A DNA stretch of 64,000 nucleotides from a virus. Below are positions 33,673 to 40,663 of the stretch, in pieces (the stretch's first letter is position 1; each line of letters opens with the position of its first letter). The stretch covers positions 1 through 64,000 of IMG/VR virus record IMGVR_UViG_3300042356_001708. One strand, given 5' to 3'. The translations under genes were made by a program, and so were the position numbers. The notes beneath the pieces were generated by a model. The model ran no database searches. It saw only the letters and a list, made by a program, of their open reading frames with translations, and was not told the origin of the DNA.

Positions 33673-35058
33673 ATGTCACAATACGTAGAAATATCCGATA
33701 GTAACTATAGTGGTCAGACTGCATTAGTGACATTTAATGCCTTAGAGGGGGGAGTTTATGATTTAGGAGAACAGGTTGTTCCTTTTACATTCTATGGAGA
33801 TTCAATATCACCTGGATTTTCGGTGTATGGTGAGTATGTTTTATATTATGTCAGATTCTATAAAACATGTTCCATAAGTGTTTTACCAACCACAACTACA
33901 ACCACTATTCCAATCACAACTACTACAACAATACCTGTAACAACCACTACGACATTAGAACCGATTGTTTGTGATATTGATTATGAATTAAATTTTGTCC
34001 CACAAAATACTGAAGTTGAGTTAACCTCAGTGGTTAGTCCAGGTTCTGTTATCGTTGAATACAATTTAACTTCAAATAATGAATTAGAGTATGATTTAGA
34101 AGTTTCATTCACCCAAAGATTGGGGGTGTTAATTGGGGATGATATTATAATAAATTCATCTGTCACAATTTATAAAGGAAACCTTACAGGAACTACGTTA
34201 ATAAATCTTGATTATGATTATAACAATTTAAACGATACGTCAGAATTTACTAATTTATTGTTTAATCCATTAGATATTAATATTGGGTTTATATTTTCTT
34301 CAGATACCGTTTTTACTCCCCAAGTAACCTTAACTCCTACACCATCAGTTACTGAAACTAGCACTCCTACTCCTACACCATCAGTTACTGAAACTAGCAC
34401 TCCTACTCCTACACCATCAGTTACTGAAACTAGTACACCCACACCTACTCCATCAGTTACTGAAACTAGTACTCCTACACCTACTCCATCAGTTACTGAA
34501 ACTAGTACACCTACACCTACCCCATCAGTTACTGAAACTAGTACACCTACACCTACCCCATCAGTTACTGAAACTAGTACGCCCACTCCTACACCTACCC
34601 CATCAGTTACTGAAACTAGTACGCCCACTCCTACACCTACCCCATCAGTTACTGAAACTAGTACGCCCACTCCTACACCTACCCCATCAGTTACTGAAAC
34701 TAGTACACCTACACCTACCCCATCAGCAAGTGAAATACCTATAAGTGATAACTTTACTTGGTCATTTGACGACCAAACAGGTTCTGAATTAAATACATAT
34801 GTAATCTTGCTGAATGGTTCTACAGTCGTTAATACAAACCGTAGTGGTGCAGGTTCATTTAAAGTTTCGGATAAAAATGGCATTAGAATTATTTTAACAA
34901 TTAATGATGGGGTTTCAGCAACATCCCAACTTGATGAAGACGGTAGTTTAATATATGATGAAACTTCTGGAAGAATCCCTGAAACTTTAGATAGTGGGGT
35001 TATAAGTATAGTTGGTGGGTCAATTTATGTTGCTACCGGAATTATAACTACCAAATAA
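33673..35058 (+). CDS. Mucin-like virion protein with PTPSVTETST repeats
   Basis: 461 residues. Residues 1-73 are a divergent copy of the anchor module (SDSNYSGQTALVTFNALEGG). Poly-Thr linkers follow (TTTTTTIPITTTTT). Residues 100-217 form a beta module beginning CDIDYELNF, paralogous to residues 702-819 of the 1319-residue adhesin. Residues 220-353 hold ten copies of SVTETS in a Thr/Pro/Ser repeat, ending PSASEIP. A C-terminal beta domain (about 355-461) follows. The repeat is predicted to be an extended, potentially O-glycosylated stalk. It begins 3 bp after the peptidase gene. The function is probably display of the C-terminal domain away from the virion. Confidence 0.72.
   Translation: MSQYVEISDSNYSGQTALVTFNALEGGVYDLGEQVVPFTFYGDSISPGFSVYGEYVLYYVRFYKTCSISVLPTTTTTTIPITTTTTIPVTTTTTLEPIVCDIDYELNFVPQNTEVELTSVVSPGSVIVEYNLTSNNELEYDLEVSFTQRLGVLIGDDIIINSSVTIYKGNLTGTTLINLDYDYNNLNDTSEFTNLLFNPLDINIGFIFSSDTVFTPQVTLTPTPSVTETSTPTPTPSVTETSTPTPTPSVTETSTPTPTPSVTETSTPTPTPSVTETSTPTPTPSVTETSTPTPTPSVTETSTPTPTPTPSVTETSTPTPTPTPSVTETSTPTPTPTPSVTETSTPTPTPSASEIPISDNFTWSFDDQTGSELNTYVILLNGSTVVNTNRSGAGSFKVSDKNGIRIILTINDGVSATSQLDEDGSLIYDETSGRIPETLDSGVISIVGGSIYVATGIITTK
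34333..34728 (+). repeat. 36/42-nt tandem coding repeats
   Basis: Ten copies of tcagttactgaaactag are spaced 36 nt apart, with three later units lengthened to 42 nt by an extra Pro-Thr pair. Adjacent units are near-identical (cct/cca/acg variants), indicating recent slippage or recombination expansion. Confidence 0.92.
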
Positions 35059-35071
35059 AATATATAATAAT

Positions 35072-35578
35072 ATGGGAACGATAATTACATTAAAGAGTCA
35101 AAATTTTTCAGGTGATGTTGCAAATATTACTTTCCATCCTTTAAGCGGGGGAACTTCTGTTAACTTAGGAAATCATTTAATACCATATAGTTTTGAATCG
35201 GACTATTATTTAGGGACTTATGACCTTTTTTTCTTGGATAAAAACCAAAATTGTGAACTCATAATTGAGCCCACAACAACAACTACGACAGAACCACCAA
35301 CCTTCACTTATTTCACCAGTGCTAGAAGTTGTGAGGTCTGCACTCCAACAGAATGTAGTCAATTTTTATCTCAAAGCACGGGTGGTTATATGTTTAATTT
35401 TATAACAACAGAACCTATTACATTACCTATCTTGTTAACAATTGACGGATGTTGTATGTTTATTGACGTAACAATGGAAATTATAGTTCCTGGATACTCA
35501 ACATTTAATGTTGACCAAACTCAAATACAATCAGTTAATGGGACAATTTCTGAAGCATGTCCCCAATGTAATAATTAA
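35072..35578 (+). CDS. Small anchor-module protein with Cys-rich C-terminus
   Basis: 168 residues. Residues 1-67 repeat the anchor module (SQNFSGDVANITFHPLSGG), almost identical in places to the peptidase fusion. The poly-Thr linker TTTTTTEPP follows. The C-terminal 90 residues contain eight cysteines in pairs (SCEVCTPTEC; DGCCMF; EACPQCNN), suggesting a disulfide- or metal-stabilised domain. There is no signal peptide. It is probably a virion surface component using the same attachment as its two neighbours. Confidence 0.7.
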   Translation: MGTIITLKSQNFSGDVANITFHPLSGGTSVNLGNHLIPYSFESDYYLGTYDLFFLDKNQNCELIIEPTTTTTTEPPTFTYFTSARSCEVCTPTECSQFLSQSTGGYMFNFITTEPITLPILLTIDGCCMFIDVTMEIIVPGYSTFNVDQTQIQSVNGTISEACPQCNN

Positions 35579-35585
35579 AAAATAA

Positions 35586-35592
35586 TATTTAT
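35586..35592 (+). promoter_or_regulatory. Late-type promoter motif TATTTAT
   Basis: TATTTAT lies 40 nt upstream of the ATG at 35633 and could drive the downstream glycan cluster through 43009. Confidence 0.45.
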
Positions 35593-35632
35593 ATTTTACT
35601 ACTTTAGTTTAAGTTTTTAAAAAACTATAGTT

Positions 35633-36883
35633 ATGAAAATTTTTATACAGATTGCGTCATATCGTGACCCGCAACTTATTCCAACAATTAAATCTGCTAT
35701 TGAAAACGCCAAAAACCCAAAGAATCTAAGATTCGGTATTGCTAGACAATTTCATCCCGACGATAAGTTTGATGATTTGTCAGAATATAAAAAAGATAGA
35801 CGATTCAGAATTTTAGACATACCCCACAATGAATCTCAAGGAGCTTGTTGGGCGAGAAACTTAATCCAACAACTTTATAAAAAAGAAGAATATACACTTC
35901 AAATTGATTCTCATATGAGATTTGAAAAGAATTGGGATGAGATGTGTATTAATATGATTACCGACTTACAGGCTAAAGGTCATGAAAAACCTTTATTAAC
36001 GGGATATGTTCCATCATTTGACCCTGATAACGACCCATCATCTCGTGTTAAAGAACCTTGGAGAATGGTGTTTGATAGGTTTATTCCTGAAGGAGCAATC
36101 TTCTTTTTACCTGAGGTAATACCTGGTCATAGAAATGTAAAAAGACCTGTTAATGCAAGATTTTATTCCGCACATTTTTGTTTCACGTTAGGTGAGTTCG
36201 CAAAAGAAGTCCAACATGACCCATTATACTATTTTCACGGGGAAGAGATTTCAATTGCGGTTAGAGCGTATACTCACGGATATGATTTATTCCACCCTCA
36301 TAAAATTGTTTGTTGGCACGAATACACAAGAAAGGGTAGAACAAAACAATGGGATGATGATAAAGCATGGGTAGAAAAAAATACCAAGTCACATAAAAGA
36401 AATAGACAATTATTCTCAATGGATGGTGAAATTTATAATCCTGAAGAATTTGGAACTTTTGGTTTTGGAACTGAAAGAACCTTAAAGGACTATGAAAAAT
36501 ATGCAGGTATTAGTTTCGGTAAGAGAGCAATTCAACAATACACAATCAATAAACAAGACCCACCAAATCCGTATAATTATGAAACTGAAGAAGAGTGGGA
36601 AAACAGTTTTAGTAGAGTGTTTAAACATTGTATTGATGTTGGATTTTCACAAGTACCTGAAACTGATTATGACTTTTGGGTGGTTGCATTCCATAATGAA
36701 AATAATGAAACCATTTTCCGTAAAGATGCCGACATCAATGAAATTAACAGAATGAAAATGGACCCAGATGGGTATTGTAAAGTATGGAGAGAATTCCAAA
36801 CTGCTGACCAACCAAAGTATTGGGTTGTTTGGCCATACTCAAAATCTAAAGGGTGGTGTGATAGGATAACTGGAAATTTATAA
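35633..36883 (+). CDS. GT60-like polypeptide GlcNAc-transferase family glycosyltransferase
   Basis: 416 residues. The start IFIQIASYRDPQLIPTIKSA, the ARNLIQQLY helix, and the metal-site QIDSHMRFEKNWDEMC (D-x-H) are signature features of the Pfam GlcNAc family (PF11397). That family includes the Dictyostelium Skp1 hydroxyproline GlcNAc-transferase and trypanosome Thr-directed enzymes. Also seen are HFCFTLGEF and YFHGEEISIAVRAYTHGYDL, then FHPHKIVCWHEY, all conserved. The C-terminal 120 residues form an extra domain. It opens the plus-strand glycan cluster right after the linker-rich virion genes. Predicted to initiate O-glycosylation on Thr or hydroxyproline (inference). Confidence 0.8.
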   Translation: MKIFIQIASYRDPQLIPTIKSAIENAKNPKNLRFGIARQFHPDDKFDDLSEYKKDRRFRILDIPHNESQGACWARNLIQQLYKKEEYTLQIDSHMRFEKNWDEMCINMITDLQAKGHEKPLLTGYVPSFDPDNDPSSRVKEPWRMVFDRFIPEGAIFFLPEVIPGHRNVKRPVNARFYSAHFCFTLGEFAKEVQHDPLYYFHGEEISIAVRAYTHGYDLFHPHKIVCWHEYTRKGRTKQWDDDKAWVEKNTKSHKRNRQLFSMDGEIYNPEEFGTFGFGTERTLKDYEKYAGISFGKRAIQQYTINKQDPPNPYNYETEEEWENSFSRVFKHCIDVGFSQVPETDYDFWVVAFHNENNETIFRKDADINEINRMKMDPDGYCKVWREFQTADQPKYWVVWPYSKSKGWCDRITGNL

Positions 36884-36886
36884 AAA

Positions 36887-38935
36887 ATGGAATACATTTC
36901 ACAATTAGGTCAAGATAAGTTTATTGATGAATTTTTTGAAAAAAAACAAAACGGTTTTTTTATTGATATTGGTGCAAATGAAGGTGTTGAAATTTCAAAC
37001 ACTTATTTTTTGGAAAAAAATAGAAATTGGAAAGGAATATGTATTGAACCATTACCTATTGAATTTGAAAAACTTACTAAAAATCGGACATCAATTAATT
37101 TGAATTTATGTGTATCAGATTTTAATGGGGAAACTGATTTTACATACATTGAAGGATTTTCAAACATGCTTTCAGGAATTTCAGATAAGTACAATCAAAA
37201 TCATAAAGAGAGGATATTACGTGAAGTAGACCACTATGGGGGTAAAATACATAATATTAATGTACCAGTTAGAACTTTAGAAAGTATATTAGATGAATAT
37301 AATGTAACAGAAGTTGATTTTTGTTCAATAGATACTGAAGGTTCTGAGCTTAGTATTGTTAAGTCAATAAACTTTGATAAAACATTTATCAAAGTTTTTA
37401 TAATTGAAAACAATTACCAAGAAAGTACAATTGAAGATTTTTTAAAAACTAAAGGATTCTTTTTATATAAAAAAATTGAGTGGGATGATGTTTTTGTAAA
37501 TGAAAAATTAATAAAGAAAAAATATATGAAACATTTTTATAATACAATAGATAGTGAAGTTTGGTTTGACTATCAAAATGTATATAGTTACATGGTTAAA
37601 AAATTTCCATCAGGTAGTCATTTTGTAGAAGTTGGTTCTTGGAAGGGAATGAGCTCTTGTTACATGGCGGTGGAAATAATTAACTCTGAAAAAGAAATTA
37701 AATTTGATTGTGTTGATTTTTGGGAATACACACCAACCCAAAAGGATATCCATAGAAGTAGTTTTAATAATTTATATGAAATTTTTAAAAAGAATACTAG
37801 TCCGGTTTCTCACGTTATAAATGACATAAAGATGTTATCGCATGAGGCGTCAAAATTGTACTCTGATGGGACATTAGATTTTATTTATATTGATGGCGCT
37901 CACGATTATGACAATGTTAAATTAGATATTGAATCATGGTTTCCAAAATTAAAAATTGGGGGAATTATTGCAGGTCATAGTTATACTCACCCTCCCGTAA
38001 AAACAGCGGTTGATGAATTTTTTGGAATAAAAAATATTAAATTTATACATAATTCTTGGTCATTTGAGAAAACAAAATCTGAAATTGATAATAGAGAAGA
38101 AATTATTGAAGAAATAATTATTCCATTTGATTATGAAGAAGAATTAAAAAAAGTTAAAAATAACATATTAGTATCTGCGATATCTTTTGTTAACACAGTT
38201 AAGAAAGGGTCTGAAATATACACAACCTTTGCAAAAAGGTTAATTAAAGATGTTTTAACTAAAACCCCATACGACATAATGGTATCAACAAACGCCCCTG
38301 AATATTTTGAAGAGTACAGTGGTATTGATAGGGTTTTTATTAAACACGAACCATTATATTATCATAAAACTCATGTTGGGGCATTCAATCAATTATTAAA
38401 ATTTTACGCAATAAAGGAAATCAATAAAAAATATGATTGGGTGTTGTATTTGGATTGTGACGCCGGACTTACTGAAAAAGTTAATGTTACAGACATTGAC
38501 AATTATCTATCTTATTTGGACTCAATAAATTTTGATATGTCCGCATTAAGAACACAGGCAACCTATGAAGAATCGGAACGAGAGTATATTGCAACAAAAG
38601 ATAAAAAGTCATTTCCAGTCCCACTGTTTAATAAAAAATTTATGTTTTACGGATTTAATGACAAATGGAGAGGTGCTAAATTACCCAGTGAACATATTTT
38701 ACTAATAAAAAATAATGAAAAATTACCAGTTATGGCACACCATTTTGAAAATTTTTGTTCATGGTTTGAAACCCAAGAGCCAAATAATATTATAACCTTT
38801 GATATGGAAGCCTTTGAGATTGGTGTGTCGGCACATTTGGCGGGATTTAATATGGATGAAATGACATGGGGAAGACAATGTGAAATATTCAAAGTTGGGT
38901 TTAACTATAACAATTGGGAAAAAATTAAAGTCTAA
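36887..38935 (+). CDS. Three-domain fusion: FkbM methyltransferase, methyltransferase, glycosyltransferase
   Basis: 682 residues. Domain 1 (1-205) is FkbM-type: SQLGQDKFIDEFF, NGFFIDIGANEGVEISNT, and VDFCSIDTEGSELSIVKSI. Domain 2 (about 215-390) is Methyltransf_24-type: FVEVGSWKGMSSCYMA and FIYIDGAHDYDNVKLDIESW. Domain 3 (420-682) has a GT-A look: ILVSAISFVNTVKKGSEIY, DWVLYLDCDAGLTEK (D-x-D), and HLAGFNMDEM near the end. Two methyltransferases and a transferase in one chain suggest build-and-cap activity on one glycan. Start ATG 3 bp after the GT60-like gene; the stop overlaps the next ATG. Confidence 0.75.
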   Translation: MEYISQLGQDKFIDEFFEKKQNGFFIDIGANEGVEISNTYFLEKNRNWKGICIEPLPIEFEKLTKNRTSINLNLCVSDFNGETDFTYIEGFSNMLSGISDKYNQNHKERILREVDHYGGKIHNINVPVRTLESILDEYNVTEVDFCSIDTEGSELSIVKSINFDKTFIKVFIIENNYQESTIEDFLKTKGFFLYKKIEWDDVFVNEKLIKKKYMKHFYNTIDSEVWFDYQNVYSYMVKKFPSGSHFVEVGSWKGMSSCYMAVEIINSEKEIKFDCVDFWEYTPTQKDIHRSSFNNLYEIFKKNTSPVSHVINDIKMLSHEASKLYSDGTLDFIYIDGAHDYDNVKLDIESWFPKLKIGGIIAGHSYTHPPVKTAVDEFFGIKNIKFIHNSWSFEKTKSEIDNREEIIEEIIIPFDYEEELKKVKNNILVSAISFVNTVKKGSEIYTTFAKRLIKDVLTKTPYDIMVSTNAPEYFEEYSGIDRVFIKHEPLYYHKTHVGAFNQLLKFYAIKEINKKYDWVLYLDCDAGLTEKVNVTDIDNYLSYLDSINFDMSALRTQATYEESEREYIATKDKKSFPVPLFNKKFMFYGFNDKWRGAKLPSEHILLIKNNEKLPVMAHHFENFCSWFETQEPNNIITFDMEAFEIGVSAHLAGFNMDEMTWGRQCEIFKVGFNYNNWEKIKV

Positions 38936-39852
38936 TGAAAAAAATTAAAATTTGTTCTAATTGGGATACTCCCCAAAATATGACTAAAAGACTCTTGGAC
39001 CAATTCAAAACCTCAGATGAGGATATTTCTAATATTGAATTTGTTTATGATAATTCTTATGACTTAATAATATTCAGTAATTATATAACTGAAGATGTTA
39101 TTGAAAATAAAGATGCTGTAATATTTTTTCATGAACCAACATGGACTGGAAATCACCAAAAAAATTTTTTAGGGTTTAAAAATTTAAAAATTTTTGGACA
39201 TGATAAAAATAAATATAATTCAGAAAGCGAAGTTATTGAAACCCCATCACTCATGTTTTATGGAGGTAGAGGACCTCAATCAGAAGGATGGGAATTTTGG
39301 AATTTTAAAAATTTAACAAGTAAGGAGTTTAAAAAAAATAAAAAAATATCATCAATTGTTTCTAAATTGGGTAAAAATAATCACGGATATCCAAATGAAT
39401 GCTTGTATATTGATAGATATAATTTAATTTATAGATTAAGTGAAAATTGTAATTTCATTGATTTTTTTGGATGGGAAGGGGATAAACCAAATTTAAAAGG
39501 GTTTATAAACGAAAAAAAAGAAGGAATTGTTGATTATAAATTTTCAATATGTATTGAAAACTCTAATGAAAAAAATTATATATCTGAAAAATTTTACGAT
39601 TGTATTTTAACGGATACCATCCCAATCTATTTTGGTTGTAAAAATATTAAAGAAATATGGTCATACAACGGGTACATTTTATTAGATAGTATTACCGATT
39701 ATCAAAAAATTGAAGATATACTTAATTACATTCATACAAATTGCGATTACCTTTATGATGTTATGTTACCTGAATTAAAAAAAATCAAAGAAGAGTATTT
39801 TAATAAAAATAATTTACTAAAGAAAATAAATGATATTGCCGGTAACATATGA
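38935..39852 (+). CDS. GT10-like fucosyltransferase
   Basis: 305 residues. The C-terminal half carries the alpha-1,3-fucosyltransferase signature: YKFSICIENSNEKNYISEKF, then YDCILTDTIPIYFGCKNI, matching the conserved FEN...EK...A...P.. G pattern of GT10. The N-terminal half is a divergent Rossmann domain with AVIFFHEPTWTGN. Transfer of fucose (or a related deoxysugar) from a GDP donor is expected. Start and stop overlap both neighbours (ATGA-type), so this is a compact glycan operon. Confidence 0.82.
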   Translation: MKKIKICSNWDTPQNMTKRLLDQFKTSDEDISNIEFVYDNSYDLIIFSNYITEDVIENKDAVIFFHEPTWTGNHQKNFLGFKNLKIFGHDKNKYNSESEVIETPSLMFYGGRGPQSEGWEFWNFKNLTSKEFKKNKKISSIVSKLGKNNHGYPNECLYIDRYNLIYRLSENCNFIDFFGWEGDKPNLKGFINEKKEGIVDYKFSICIENSNEKNYISEKFYDCILTDTIPIYFGCKNIKEIWSYNGYILLDSITDYQKIEDILNYIHTNCDYLYDVMLPELKKIKEEYFNKNNLLKKINDIAGNI

Positions 39853-40652
39853 GATTTAAAAGACCTATAACTCAAATAAGAATACATCATAGGAACTGTG
39901 GTTTTTTTTCAGATTTTTTAGTTATGTTATCCAACATTTATTATGTTAGGAATGAGTTATTTAATGATTTTCATATTGATTGGAGAACCTCACTATACTC
40001 ATCAAATAATGAGAACATATATGATAAATATTTTTATCAACACAATGATGAAAACTGTAATTACAATAATGTTATAACTAATTTAACAGGGTATAATGCA
40101 ATATTTGCAAATCATGTATTACATGAAGATGTGAGTGAAATTGAAATATATCGGTCATTATCATATGGTAATTTTTTAATGTATAATTACGGTCTACTTG
40201 AAGGTGAATTTTTTAAAAATTTTGATAGAAATTACTTCGGTGACCAAAAAATTTTAGGTATTCACAGACGGGGTACCGACCACGGACATCATGGTCAATT
40301 AATGTCTGACATAACATACTTAAATGAAATTAATAGAGAATTCAAAACAAATAATTACGATAAAATTTTTTTAATTACAGACCAATTAAGTTCGTTTGAA
40401 TTCTTTAAAAAAGAACTTGGTAACTCATTAATTACCACCGACTCAACCATGTCGGATAGCTCATGTGGTGTTCATTACAGACACGATGTAAGTCCTGAAA
40501 AAATCGCCTACGATGCATTAAGAGATTCTTATTTGTTGTCATTAACTGATTATAAATTAGTGACAAGAAGTAACCTATCAACATTTGCTTTATTATGTAA
40601 TTTACAAAAAGATAATTTTAGACTAATTGATAAACATATTTTTTACCGATAA
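39849..40652 (+). CDS. O-fucosyltransferase-like GT-B glycosyltransferase
   Basis: 267 residues. The motif ILGIHRRGTDHGHHGQ fits the H-x-R-R-G-T-D nucleotide-sugar motif of the GT23/GT65/GT68 fucosyltransferase group. The following KIFLITDQLSSFEFFKKEL and the C-terminal LVTRSNLSTFALLCNLQ match the strands and the R-S-x-S-T helix of that fold. The N-terminal 110 residues are aromatic and less conserved. A donor related to GDP-fucose is likely. It overlaps the GT10 gene by 4 bp. Confidence 0.7.
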   Translation: MRFKRPITQIRIHHRNCGFFSDFLVMLSNIYYVRNELFNDFHIDWRTSLYSSNNENIYDKYFYQHNDENCNYNNVITNLTGYNAIFANHVLHEDVSEIEIYRSLSYGNFLMYNYGLLEGEFFKNFDRNYFGDQKILGIHRRGTDHGHHGQLMSDITYLNEINREFKTNNYDKIFLITDQLSSFEFFKKELGNSLITTDSTMSDSSCGVHYRHDVSPEKIAYDALRDSYLLSLTDYKLVTRSNLSTFALLCNLQKDNFRLIDKHIFYR

Positions 40653-40663
40653 AAAATAATAAG

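Noticed and set aside
34333-34728. CRISPR-like array
   Set aside because: Direct repeats are in frame, nearly continuous and code for Thr/Pro-rich protein; there are no unique spacers.
34218-34883. Long minus-strand frame with VGVGVGVLVSVTDG repeats
   Set aside because: It is the antisense of the PTPSVTETST repeat; its repetitive composition follows from the plus-strand gene, and there is no promoter or conserved pattern.
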